64,000 bases of DNA, from positions 160,876,862 through 160,940,861 of the forward strand of contig NC_061114.1 of assembly GCF_002878395.1 (NCBI RefSeq), given 5' to 3'. The notes under the pieces are model-generated. The model was given only the letters and a program-made list of their open reading frames with translations, made no database searches and was not told the DNA's origin. The position numbers and the translations under genes were made by a program. This stretch comes from Capsicum annuum (taxonomy: Eukaryota; Streptophyta; Magnoliopsida; Solanales; Solanaceae). Shown piece after piece: positions 1 through 10,999 of the stretch; position 1 is the first letter of the stretch, and each line of letters begins with the position of its first letter.

Positions 1-675
1 GGATAATATGATGGGCATTGTATTGAATATTTTTGTTTGTTCAAATGCACTGGACAATATGTAATGTGTATTCTGTTTTGAAAACTACTGAACTGTAGTT
101 AAAATTGACTTTTTTTGTTGTCCATTATCGATTCCTGTTCATATATTATATACTACGTACTAAATAAATTCTAGACTTACATAATCGACAAGACTCATAA
201 TATATAATATATCAGTGTTTGGTCTACTAAGTAAATGTTCAGTACGTAGTGTATAATAACCCTACCTGGTTGTCTATTTAACAAACCCTTTTCTTCATAC
301 AATATTGAATTAGAAATAATTACGACATATTGGAATGGGTGGCAATTCAAAAACTATCTTTTCAAGTTCTGAAATCGACTATACACATTACACATCGACT
401 AGACTCAAAATATATAATACATCGATGCATTGTCTAGGGGGTATATTGTAAAATACATAGTCTATCATCGATCAGCCGTGTAGTCTATTACAGAAAACCT
501 ATTCCTCATACACTGAACCTTTTAATATAATTATTACACTTTGCGAAACGACAGGATTTTAAATGCCTCGATTGCTACAACCACCGCGACTTTTTGTTTC
601 TTATTCCCGCACGCCTTCTCCTCTTCAATCAACATGTGTAAAGCTTTTATTGGTCAATTTTCTCATGGTCTGATC
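1..675. other. Non-coding flank with TCGACTA/TAGTCTAT motifs
   Basis: No gene is visible. The stretch is AT-rich and carries many short copies, in both orientations, of a motif like ATCGACTA or TAGTCTATAATCGAC (near 181, 365, 395, 450 and 475). The same motif returns at 1135, 1165, 1229, 3283 and 3330 and as ATCGACCTA at 5940 and 6271. Such dispersed subterminal motifs are common in plant DNA transposons, so this may be the subterminal part of the element that owns the ORFs to the right. Confidence 0.4.
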
Positions 676-683
676 TATTTAAA
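676..683 (+). promoter_or_regulatory. TATA-like box before the small ORF
   Basis: TATTTAAA lies about 60 bp before the ATG at 743, and an inverted CCAAT box (ATTGG) lies about 30 bp further upstream. The spacing suits a plant core promoter with a short leader. This is a motif match only. Confidence 0.35.
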
Positions 684-742
684 GAGACCATTGTCGATTT
701 TGAACACAATTTCACAAGAAAAAAGACTTAAGGGAGAAGAAG

Positions 743-919
743 ATGGCTAGGAGGACGCACCCACTATGGCCATTGCACAGAATGTCAACAATAAATAACA
801 TAGAGTTACTAAGGCTTCGGAGTGACCTAGATTTCCTTTTCAAGGGTTTTGCCACCAATCAACGACGGCTAGATAGAAAGCTTCACCGAATGAATCATTT
901 TCTTCAGGCCATAGCCTAG
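743..919 (+). CDS. Small basic 58-residue protein, unknown function
   Basis: An uninterrupted ORF runs from ATG 743 to TAG 917-919. The product is basic and rich in Arg and Leu; it starts MARRTHPLWP and has a helical heptad-like stretch (ELLRLRSDLDFLF) followed by RRLDRKLHRM. A TATA-like box sits upstream and no intron is needed. No domain is recognisable. It lies beside a GRF zinc-finger remnant and a DUF1985 remnant, and I think it is an accessory ORF of the same Mutator-like element, because similar short ORFs accompany such modules in Solanaceae (memory, unverified). It is one of few ORFs in the window without a break, but it is short enough that chance cannot be excluded. Confidence 0.4.
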   Translation: MARRTHPLWPLHRMSTINNIELLRLRSDLDFLFKGFATNQRRLDRKLHRMNHFLQAIA

Positions 920-1266
920 AGGCTCAACCTTGGACCCTCTTGAACTCATCACCCCCCTTCGTCCCCCTAGTGTAGTGTTGTTGTTTTATTTGTTTGGTTT
1001 GTAGTTCATTGCTTAATGAAGCTTTCATGGTAGGATTACGTAAATGAAAGATTTCATTGTTAGTGTTTCTTTAGTAGTCCCTGTTTTAAGATTTGCAAAC
1101 TTTATTTACACACTGAGTATAGTAGGAATAAATAATCGACTATGGTAAATACACATTCTATAATCGACTGTGTCATGGGTGAATTATAGAATGAAATCAA
1201 TGTCATGATCCTGTATATTGAGAGATTATCGACTTATAAATGAGTCTATTATTGACCACTCATATA

Positions 1267-2460
1267 GTCTATAATCAACTTACAGAATATATTGATGGCT
1301 TAAAATAATGGAAAAGAAAGAAGAAATTAAATAAAATAAAATAAAATAAAAGTATGTCAATTAACACCATTAAAACATTGTAAAGAAATTTTGATGCATC
1401 AATTGTGACTTCCAATCACTTTTGGACGTGATCAAGTGTTATCTTAGATACGGCGTAGTCGTAGATCATTGAGATTGCATAAAAAGAGAAGAAATAAAAT
1501 AAATATTAATCATCCAAGTACTAATGAATGACCACTTATCATGACAAGAGATTAGACTTGTGTGATGACCATAAAGATGAGTGGTGTTTGTTACTTGTGA
1601 GTGTTCAATGGATAAGTAGTGTATGAGAACAAGGAGTCCTTCTCAACAGAGACGCTTGCTCTAGGTAATTAGTTGTTACTACCATTGCCCTCCCCTATAC
1701 CCATTTGATCGAGTGTCCAATTGATTTGCTATCTTATATTATGATATTTAGTCATTTTACATTGCGTGAGTGATGTTAATTTATTTTATTTCTCCCTTTT
1801 TTTAATCTCACCTCTTTTGAAAATAGACTTGTTATGATATCTTGAGTATATTATAGATAAATAGCTTTATCTATACCAGACTTTATTATTAGTCATGTAT
1901 CAACCAAAGAAGTCTATTTTCAAAGGATGTGAGATTAAAAAAAAGGAGAAATAGAATAAATTAACATCACTCACGCAATGTAAAATGACTAAATATCATA
2001 ATATAAGATTACAAATCAATTGGACACTCGATCAAATAGGTATAGGGGAGGGCAATGGTAGTAACAACCAATTACCTAGAACAAGTGTCTCTGTTCAGAA
2101 GGACTCCTTGTTCTCATACACTACTTGTCCATTGAACACTCACAAGTAACAAACATCACTCATCCTTATGGTCATCACACAAGTCTAATCTCTTGTCATG
2201 ATAAGTGGTCGTTCATTATTTTATTTTTTATTTTATTTCTTCTCCTCTTTATGCCATCTCAATGATCTACGATTACATCGTGTCTAAGATAACACTTGAT
2301 CACGTCCAAAAGTGATTGGGAGTTACAATTGATGCATCAAAATTTCTTTACAATATTTTAATGGTGTTAATTGACATACTCTAATTTTATTTTATTTAAT
2401 CTCTCTTTTTTTTTCCATTATTTTAAACCGTCCATATATTCAACAAGTTGATCATAGACA
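1267..2460. repeat. 1.2 kb foldback (long inverted repeat)
   Basis: The left arm (about 1267-1830) and right arm (about 1910-2460) are reverse complements with scattered mismatches and small indels. For example, CCATTGCCCTCCCCTATACC near 1682 pairs with its complement near 2040-2060. The spacer 1831-1909 holds a perfect 10-bp hairpin with a 4-nt loop (1852-1875), so the whole unit could fold to its tip. The outer ends pair through GTCTATAATCAAC and GTTGATCATAGAC. No ORF is present. It fits a foldback-type DNA element or an inverted duplication, and its transcript would be long double-stranded RNA. Confidence 0.8.
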
Positions 2461-2738
2461 GTATAAAAGGTTTATAATCACCGTAGTCTTAATCGATAAT
2501 ATTCTAATACACAGGATAATCAACACTGACATCACTATATAAGTCGTAAGTCACCCAGTCGATAATAGAAGACATATACTTTTGTTAGAGAACCTTTGAA
2601 GTAAAATATAATCCATTTAAATTTTCTCCAACAGTACAATCAGATTTTGATAGCCTTATTATATTAATTAAAGGGACCCTTTTGAACTCCTCCATGTTCA
2701 TTTATTCATGACTTTCAAGTTTTGCATCAACAATAACA

Positions 2739-3231
2739 ATGTCGCAGTCATCTCAAACTTCTAAAAGTTCTTATATTTGTCGTTATCGTAATCCTGCGGT
2801 GTTGAAAACATCACGCACCGATAGAAATCCAGGGCAAAAATTCTACAGTTGTGCAGTTGGAAAGGTTTGTTTTTGTTTAAATAAAAATTTATTTGTGTTC
2901 ATATCATAATTCAATTTACTAATTTATCCTCGTTATTTTAGGTAATGGTGGATGCTCTTATTTCAAGTGGATTTCCTCCGATTCCGAGGTGTCAAAATTT
3001 TAAGGCATTGCAAAGTTAATATTTGAAAGGCTTACAGATTTCAAAGAAAATAGGGATCTTCTAATGACATTATAGAGAGAATCGGAATACAAGATTGATC
3101 ACTTAAAGGGATTGTTGAAAGATGTCGAAATTGAGAGGGATCAACTTAAGCATAAGTTGGTTATGGCTGAAGAAAAATAAAAGGGCATAAAATTTATGGT
3201 CTATGGTTTACTATTAGTTTTAGCTTTTTGA
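2739..3231 (+). pseudogene. GRF-type zinc-finger protein, degenerate
   Basis: Exon 1 (ATG 2739 to 2864) encodes a GRF-like core: ICRYRNPAVLKTSRTD then NPGQKFYSCAVGK, followed by a GT donor. After an intron ending in TTTTAG near 2941, a second exon contains GGCSYFKWISSDSE, the usual second half of a GRF finger, but in a shifted frame. Downstream come an in-frame stop, a coiled-coil-like stretch (EYKIDHLKGLLKDVEIERDQ), another stop and a hydrophobic tail (MVYGLLLVLAF) ending at 3231. Plant small GRF proteins have this order: finger, coiled coil, C-terminal membrane segment. One finger Cys of the first pair appears replaced by Tyr. At least two stops and a frame change show it is dead. Its neighbours suggest it was carried by a transposon. 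Confidence 0.65.
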
Positions 3232-3568
3232 AACGGTGTAATGGGGGTGTAGTGGGATTGAATGTATTCTGAATGTTTTATTAATCGACTACTTGTTACT
3301 TATATTATAAATGATTTACCTTTTTCGTTCATCGACTACACATCTCTCTACTGTATATGTTTTACCTTTTAATCAGAGTCTATAATCAACGATGACAATT
3401 CATATAAAAACAATTATACGTTGATTATATAAAATGAAAAATGTTTATCATAAACTATAAAGGCAGTTTAGAAAACAAAGTTGTTCAGTTCTACGCATCC
3501 CGCGCTGAAAGTTAGAAGTTAACATTATCATGTCAAATAAAAATAATCATCAGCCACAAATAAAAAGT

Positions 3569-5879
3569 TAATAATTGTCTAAAGATTCAACATTTTCGGT
3601 TTCCACCATCATCTTGTCAATTTCCTGACTAACTTCATTAAGAAATTCATCCAAGTTTGGAAATTCATTCTCATTATCCTTCTCCGCGATGCCTTCTTTT
3701 TCTGGTGCATCACCTTTTCCTTCTTCTTTATGTTGTTCTTTCTATACTTCTTGTGCATTCTTCTCTTCTATTTTCTCTCCATCTCCTTCATTGTTTTCTT
3801 CTTCACAACCACTTTTTTTCATTTTTATCATCTTCATCCTGTCCGCCTTCGTCATGATCCTCCTTCTCCACACCAGCTTATCCATCAGCTTTATTTTCTT
3901 CTTCACAAACAACTTCTTTATTTTTTTATTCTTCTTTCTCTTTAGCGCCTTCATCAAGATTTTTCTTCTCTACAATAGTTGCAACCTCAGGGATCATCAC
4001 CTCATCAGCATTGATAGAGGCATGTTCCAAAGTTGCTACCTCAAGGACGACTTCTTTGATGTCGTTGTCACGCGGCCAGCCCTCGTCACTGAATGCCGAC
4101 TTTGCACCTGCACACCTGCATTTTCAAGTAGTTACCGTTTATGATAAACTAAGATATCGGTTGATGAAGAATGGTATAGATTCTGTTATTATAAGTAAAA
4201 TGGATTATATAAAATATGCATCTTCGATAATATATAGAGCAGATATTACCTTCAGCTTCATATCTCTTCTTTTGCCTCTCTTTTTCTACTCTCCTCAGCC
4301 TCTCTTCTTTTACGAAATCAATGATGTCCTTGATCGACTCCTCCATCCTAAACATGCGCTCTTTCAGATGCTCTAGGCTTACTTATCCCCGCATAACGAG
4401 TGACATGCTTTGAAATAGCATTTCTACCCAAATCCTGATTATCATCCCCATCCTCACCATCCTCCGATGAGGTGATGACAGTCACACCCTCCAGGCAGGC
4501 CTTCAAGCCATCAATGAATGCATCATTCGGTTCGTCTGTAAATGCTTTGAACTTTTTCATATAGTGTTGCTTCATTTCACGGACTGTGGGGATAAGGTAC
4601 GGGTCCACTCTCTACATATAAATAGGCAAATGTGATTGATTAGCAACACAATATTGATAAAATTATTCATCGGAAAAAATGTTTCATACCTTTGTGCTCC
4701 ATCCGTTCAAATATAGATAACCTTTGATTAGTTTATCGCCTTTTGAGGTGTGCCATCTAAGCAATCGGGGAATGGGCAGCGGGTCTTCAGTTGATTTACC
4801 ACTTCCCCTACCGAGCACGGAAAAGGCTTCGTCTATCCAAATCTTTTATCAAAAGAAAAAAAGAAAACATAAAACTAAGAGTAAGTATATTATAGACACC
4901 ATAGATGAATTACAGTACATAATAAACTACTTCAATGGTTTATAATCAAATACCATAAATGCCTAGGAAAATTCGTAGAGCGCGTACGATGAAACTCCCT
5001 TTGTCTCAAATGTCTTCTTCTATCTGCTGAAGTCTATCCGCTTCTTTAGATAGTCTAGAGTCAAGGAAAATGACTCCTTACCCCAAGGGTATTTCTCAAA
5101 GAAACCCAAGTTATCCACCATCTTGATGGTGTCTATGTCCATGGTTTTTGACAATTCCCATGCAAGCAATATGCAGTGCACGAACCAAACCAAGCAGCAT
5201 TTGAACTTGTCCTCCTTGTCTAGCCTCCCACCTCTAATAAGCTTTAACAATCTCTTTGCATTTACACTCCTCTTTTTCACAATCTTTTTGAAAAAAGCTT
5301 CACCCTCCTCCATCGCTTTGACATATCTTGAATCACGGGAATAACGCCCACAATTTAAACCAGTGATTAGCGTAAACTCCTTCAGGCCAAAACATGCAGG
5401 CCTGTCATTGATGTTGAACCATATTTCATGCAGCTTGTTGTCCGGTTCGACTCGATGTAGAAGTGTATAGTAGACAAGCTGTCCATTGAACTTCATATGT
5501 TCTGGCAGGTCCCATAAACCACCAAAACAGGAATTCTTAAACCTAGACTTCAGACGTTGATCAACCACGACTTGTTTGAATTCATTAAACATCTTCAAAC
5601 AGGACCTAACGGATATCTTAGCCAGAAATGATCCGACATCATCCAAAACTGTGGCGAGGTCGTACCTCTCAGCCGAAACAAACCTTGCACAGTGGGGCAA
5701 GATTAGTGCTCCCTCATCTATCCTAGCCTCGAGAGGATCTATTTTCTCTGGCTCATCTTGAACTGAAGCTTCAACTGCTTCCTCGCTGCTATTTTTATTT
5801 TCCAATTGATCGACTGCTCATTTTTTCTTCACTCAGACCTATCATCTTATGCAGCCTTGCGTTTGTTATCTCTAGCCAT
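3569..5879 (-). pseudogene. DUF1985-domain transposon-associated protein, broken
   Basis: The original start is ATG 5877-5879 (MARDNKRKAA, then a stop). The main open part (5020-5805) is a DUF1985 domain with CFGGLWDLPEHMKFNGQLVY, WFNINDRPACFGLKEF and LITGLNCGRY. Later exons at about 4691-4834 (DPLPIPRLLRWHTSKGDKLI), about 4248-4614 (VDPYLIPTVREMKQHY, then an acidic run) and about 3569-4120 (acidic, Glu/Lys-rich, ending SLDNY) are joined by plausible GT/AG introns. Breaks include stops in the leader, two TAG codons after IDFSR, a one-base frame change near 4380 and several stops in the acidic region. DUF1985 proteins are typically linked to Ulp1-like ORFs of Mutator-like elements; no Ulp1 protease domain is seen here. 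Confidence 0.7.
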
Positions 5880-5929
5880 TTGTTATGATCTACGGACAAA
5901 AACTATCATTTTTGAGCTATAACAGCAAC

Positions 5930-6790
5930 TACAATACCTAATCGACCTAGCAGTCTAGTAATATGGCAGCAGTTGCAGCACCAAAATTCTAATTTGCAGA
6001 ACAAGTTTCTTTGAAAACAATCCCATCACCCACAAGAACATGCATCTAAATCACCATTATATTGAAAAAAAATAGGAAGGGACCTAGATTTTAAGCACAC
6101 AAATCGAGAAAAATTCACAAAAAAAAATTCAGTGCAATCATCGAGGAAAGTTAAAATCCAAAGAGAACAATGCACAAATAAATCAAATACCAACCTAAAA
6201 ACACAAATTATAAGTAAAATCAATCCCTATTTTTTCAAAAAAAAATTCAATTGACAGTAGATACAATACCTAATCGACCTAGTTGTCTATTAACATGGCA
6301 GCAGTTGCAGCACCAACTCAATGCAGCAGTTGGAAAAAAAAATCAATTTACAGCACAGTTTTATCACGCAAATCGACAAAAAGTGACAAAAAAATCTCAA
6401 TATAATCGTCGAGGAAAGTTAAAATTCAACACAAACAATGCACAAACAAACCGAATACCAACTTAAAAATACAAATTATAAGTAAAATCAAGCCCCATTT
6501 TTTTAAAAAAAATCAGTTTATCAAGTCTAATTATCAAATATGCAGTGAAGAAATCCCCAACATGAACATGCTTCTACAACACCCTTACATTGGAGAAAAG
6601 TTTTAACAAAAATCACATATCTTGCCACATTCCGACGAAATTAGTGAAGAAATTTCAACATGCAATCACAAAGGATAATTGATACACACCAATTATCTGT
6701 AAAAAATAAGTAAATACCAACTAAAAACAACCACTTTAACTGAAATCAAGCCCCATTTAAAAAAAGTCAATTTATTTGAACTCCAACGAC
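5930..6790. repeat. Degenerate tandem duplication in the DUF1985 leader
   Basis: Two copies, about 330 bp apart, begin near 5930 and 6259 with ATACCTAATCGACCTAG and GGCAGCAGTTGCAGCACCAA. They continue through CGAGGAAAGTTAAAAT and AATTATAAGTAAAATCAA. A third, weaker copy covers about 6540-6790. The array lies just upstream of the DUF1985 start on the minus strand, so it falls in the promoter or leader of that pseudogene. Confidence 0.65.
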
Positions 6791-6799
6791 TTCACCCGC

Positions 6800-7200
6800 C
6801 ACAAATGAGTATGGAAAAAAATGAAAAAAACCTCATCAATATGGAGCACAAATTAACCGGAACAATAATATAGCTTACCTGAAGTTGAAGATCGAAGTTG
6901 GAGCTGATTTACACGAGCTCAAAATTGAAAATGGTGGAAAGGGAGAAGAAGCCGTTTTGGTAAAGAGAGAGAAGATGAGAAATTTTTTTTTTTTGTATTT
7001 AATGGAAGAGTACGGTTAAATATGTATTTAATAAATACATAAGGGGTTCCGAAAGATTTTAAAAATACATAAGGGGTGCCAAAATATTTTTTTCTTTTAC
7101 ACTTAAGTCCATGGCCCACCAAACCCTAAAAAATTAAGATTTGCCAAAAAGAGTGTTCATTTGTTAAAATAAGTTTTCAAAGTGGACCAACAACTAAATC
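6800..7200. other. Probable promoter/flank of the DUF1985 pseudogene
   Basis: No ORF is supported. The stretch holds poly(T), a short local repeat of ATACATAAGGGGT(G/T)CC (about 7040 and 7060), and AT-rich DNA. I looked for a clear terminal inverted repeat closing the Mutator-like region and did not find one. Confidence 0.3.
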
Positions 7201-7204
7201 TTCT

Positions 7205-7470
7205 CAAGTTTCATTATGTGCTACCTCTTTCCCTTGAGAAACATTAAGACCAGGTGGTTGCACCATACCTGTCTAAATATTAGACTTTTTTGCTGCTACA
7301 GGTATAGCTTGGTTCTCTTGTTGTTGAACTGCATCATCAGGTTTAGTAGCACACCAAATTTGCATGATAATAGAAGCCTTTTTTCTTCTTTAGAGGTGTT
7401 GGTTTCTCCTCCATCAACTCAACCTTCTCAGTGTTTGCCTCATTATACCAATAATCAAACTCTTTTCTAG
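7205..7470 (-). pseudogene. Unidentified coding-like remnant
   Basis: Read on the minus strand, two neighbouring stretches look like former coding DNA: EFDYWYNEANTEKVELMEEK in one frame, and WCATKPDDAVQQQENQAIPV then TGMVQPPGLNVSQGKEVAHN in another, separated by a stop and a frame change. I do not recognise the family. It could be an exon of a host gene or a retroelement piece. Confidence 0.25.
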
Positions 7471-7479
7471 ATTTCACGA

Positions 7480-8050
7480 ATCAGGATCACATACTCTCTT
7501 TTTGGGGGCGTAGTAAGGTATGTAAGGTTAATCCTTCAGTGTAGAACCATGTCCTTCCCTACAAGTATGATGTCATTCGAGTTTTGTTCATAGATTATGC
7601 TACGGTTTCCAAATTTGAAATCCTAGAACTCTAATTTTGATATCTCTTGAGATATTCCATGAACCCTCCAAGAAAATTATAGAATTCTCAGACATCTCAA
7701 CCCCTTATTTTCACCATTCATTTAATTATTTTTTACAAATAAAATCAAGGATAAATAATGATTTTAGGCCCTATCTTATAGCCTTATTTCAGTTTTAGTC
7801 ACTACGTAATTCAACTAAACATATTTAACCTTCAATTAAAATGTATGTGTTGTTTTGATTTCTTAAACAAAATGGTGATTCCTCAGACTAAATGAAAATA
7901 AAAAACTTAACAAAATCATTATTTTTATTGAAATAATAAAGATAAAAAAAACTAAGATTGGAGTAATGGCTCAAAGGTAAATTCTTGAAGGGCCTTGACC
8001 CTCTGTTATTCTTCACAATTTCAAGGTAAATGGAACACCTCAATTTAGGA
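7480..8050. other. AT-rich spacer, no gene seen
   Basis: I see no ORF, RNA gene or repeat boundary that I can support in this stretch. Confidence 0.3.
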
Positions 8051-8056
8051 TAAGGA

Positions 8057-8098
8057 GTCCCACATCGGTAAAATACAAGAGAGATGTTGGATATATAA
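8057..8098 (+). promoter_or_regulatory. snRNA-type USE + TATA motif pair
   Basis: GTCCCACATCG (8057-8067) matches the plant snRNA upstream sequence element RTCCCACATCG exactly. TATATAA follows at 8092-8098 with 24 bp between them, which is the Pol III-type spacing known for plant U6/U3 genes. The DNA downstream matches no snRNA I recognise, and a TTTT run close to the expected start would stop Pol III almost at once. The downstream text resembles plant repeats that often carry TCCCACATCGG, so this is more likely a transposon-borne or relic promoter. Confidence 0.4.
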
Positions 8099-8229
8099 GT
8101 AAACGGGCCTTTCACTCTAGTGATGCATTTTAAATTCGTGCGGCTCTAGATCCAGAATGGGTAATATCACTAGCAAGTTGGACTATTACGGACAGTTACA
8201 AATGGTGGATGGGCCGTTATAGTAAAAAA

Positions 8230-8600
8230 AAAAAAAAGGAAAAGGACATGGTATGGCCATTTAAAAAAAAAAAAAAAGGCCCACATTTGAAAAGTTGGAC
8301 ATGTTGTAGCCAGTCAGCTAAAGTAATTCCCCTTCTTAGCCATTTAGCTCAGTTGGGCATATGCAGTCTCCATACTCAATTGATACACTTTTATACCACA
8401 TTGATACACTTTTATACTATATTGATTCACTTTTTAAAAAAAAAAAAAAAGAAATTTTATGCAAGCACATGCAGTCCCTATACCCAATTGATACTCTTTT
8501 ATACCACATGGATACACTTTTATACTACATTGATATACTTACAGTGTCCATATACTCAATTGATACTCTCTTCTATTAGATTGATACATTTTTAAAATGC
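8230..8600 (+). repeat. Dispersed 21-bp minisatellite, copy 1
   Basis: After GACATGGTATGGCCATTTAA and a poly(A), the unit TTGATACACTTTTATACCACA and variants repeats several times, broken by a second poly(A) and by a repeated GCACATGCAGTC(C/T) cap. The open frames here are by-products of the repeat. The same block recurs at 10036-10460. Confidence 0.7.
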
Positions 8601-8609
8601 ATGTAAAAA

Positions 8610-10035
8610 CTATATAGAGTCGTATAAAATATGTATCTAAATAATAATTATAGTTAAAAATTGTATAGATGTGTATAAAAATGCTATAATTATTATATAG
8701 AATATGTATATGTATAGAAACCGTATCGTTATTATATATAAATATATATCTTTAACAATTGTATTATGTTAAAAGTATATGATATTGTATTTTATTGTAT
8801 AAATAAGTAAAACTAAACAAAATAATTAGTATGTTATTTTAATAATGTTGATAAATGCAAAATAATTTGGATATGTTTTAAAAGAATGTCATTTTTTTTA
8901 TTTAATAAATATTTAAAGATATTATTTTACTTTTATCTTTATTAAATATCTTTTTTTATTTTTACTCAATCAAAATATGTTACATAAAACTGGAAGGACG
9001 AAATATTAGATAGCCGGTTAATATGGAAGGAGAAGTACCAATTTCATATCCAAGTCAAAAAAGTACACACACATTTGACATTATTACCACATTCCTAAAT
9101 GGAGTTGCAGTCTCACGATTGGACCAATTCCGAATCCTAGTAAAATTTGGAGTGTGCAACCAACACGTATAATATTGAAACAAAACCAAAAAAAAACTAT
9201 AAATTAGGGTGCGGCCATCCCTTAATGGCTATTTATTAGGTTTTTAAATTTAGGTGCTAATTTTATGAAATTATTTTAGTTTTAAGTGTTATTTTTGTGC
9301 TTTCCCCTAAAGTAAAAGGGAGATTCTTTAGTCAATTTTTGTCGGATATCTTCTTGTTAGAGGTTTTATAATTTTTTATTATAAACTTACAATACTGTCA
9401 AAAAAAATTTTATTAAATTATATCATTTTGAAATTGTAATAATTTATTCACAGAAATGTGTTCATCTCTCCAGAAATACTAAGCTAAAATCAAATTTATG
9501 AAAAAGTATTTTTTTTTCAAATACAAAATGATAGAAAGTGATAAGAACAAACCTTTTTTTGGTCGAAAGAGGAGATGCTAATTGAAGATGATGGACTACA
9601 TCATCATGGATTTTTGTCGGCGGCTACCGTTCTTAACACATTATCTTGATTTTTAAAATTTTTCTTCTAACTTTCAAAAGTAACAAAAAATGATTTCGTT
9701 TAATTTTAAACTTTCATTAATTTGAGGGATCAAAATTACGCGTATGTTTTAATTGAAGATTAAATATACATAATTATATTATACAAGGATATATATATAT
9801 ATAATGTTGATATGGCATGTTTCTCCTTTTTTTTATTGTTTTTCATTGTTTTTAGTTTTTTGAATTTCTTTCCTTTATTTCTTGACATAATAATTTGCTA
9901 AATACCTCTAACACATTTATTAACCTACAATTAAAGAGGATAATGAAAAATTATAACATAAAAGATATATTTTATTATTGTAATAGAGAATGAAGAGCTA
10001 ACTGCCGCCAAGAACTTATTGCAATAAAGTAATTA
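8610..10035. other. AT-rich spacer with short repeats
   Basis: No gene is supported. A block near 9212-9330 (TGGCTATTTA...TTTTAGTTTTAAGTGTTATTTTTGT) recurs in related form at 11236-11330, so both are probably ends or pieces of one dispersed repeat. A short (TA)n run lies near 9790. Confidence 0.35.
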
Positions 10036-10460
10036 AAAAGGGGAAAAGGACATGGCATGGCCATTTAAAAAAAAAAATGATCCACATATGAAAAGATGGA
10101 CATGCTTAGTCATTCGGCTAAATTAATTTCTCTTTTTAGTCATTTGGCCCAATTGGGCACATGCAGTCTCTATACTCAATTGATACATTTTTATACTATA
10201 TTGATACACTTTTATATTATGTTGATGTACTTTTTAAAAAAGAGAATATGCAAGCACATTCAGTCTCTATACCCAGTTGATACTTTTTTATACCACATTA
10301 ATACACTTTTATACATTGATACACCTTTATACTACGTTGATACACTTTGATACCGCATTGATACACTTTTATACTAGATTGATGCACTTTTATACCATAT
10401 TGATACAGTATATATACTACATAAATACACCTTTTATAGAGAAAATTTGTGCAAGCATAT
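10036..10460 (+). repeat. Dispersed 21-bp minisatellite, copy 2
   Basis: This block repeats the order seen at 8230-8600: GGACATGGCATGGCCATTTA, poly(A), the cap GGGCACATGCAGTCTCTATA, then multiple variants of TTGATACACTTTTATAC(C/T)A. It has more units (about ten by eye) than copy 1. Confidence 0.7.
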
Positions 10461-10800
10461 ACAGTAATTCGTTATTCGTGAATTTGTTAACTTAACCTAA
10501 AATTTTGTGAAATTTATGCAAGCATATACAAAATTTGAATCCTCGTTAACGCCATTAATGAAAAACAAATGACCATAACCATTACAGTGAATCAAACCAT
10601 GCAAAACATGATTGTCAATTTCAAATGAATCACTTTTCAATGGCTTTTTTCAGTTCTCATTTGTCGGTATTATCAAATGGTACCTTTTTTTCGACACATA
10701 ATGGTGCCCTCATCCTTCAACAACAACCAAAAAAAAAAAATACTCCATAAAAATAAACAAACAAAAGTACCACAAAAATTGAGTGTCCATTTTTCTTTAC

Positions 10801-10990
10801 CAATGAATTTGCAGTGATCGCAAAAAGAATGAAGAGAAAGTTGAGTAGTTTCTTCAATGGTGTAGACTGGGAAAACTGCACCAGTTAAATTGAAAATCAA
10901 CCAAGTAGACCAAATTGAAAAATCAGAAAATGTGTAATCTTCAATAGTAGCAAATTCTTGAAGGAACATTCCAAAGTTATCACATATTTT
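10801..10990 (-). pseudogene. Exon-like fragment with a CxxC zinc-ligand motif
   Basis: The minus strand reads ATIEDYTFSDFSIWSTWLIF, then NLTGAVFPVYTIEETTQLSL and HSFCDHCKFIG, ending exactly at a GT donor (ATTG|GTAAAG at 10800/10801). After the donor the frame decays into hydrophobic, low-complexity text. The CDHCK-IG end recalls the N-terminal zinc-ligand region of the plant MS1/MMD1 PHD-finger family, but this is from memory and weak. No second exon is seen, so it is probably a captured or leftover exon. Confidence 0.3.
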
Positions 10991-10999
10991 TTGCTAAAA

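Noticed and set aside
3657..4376. Long plus-strand ORFs rich in Phe, Leu and Ser
   Set aside because: They are the antisense of the acidic Glu/Lys-rich tail of the DUF1985 pseudogene, whose minus-strand reading makes sense.
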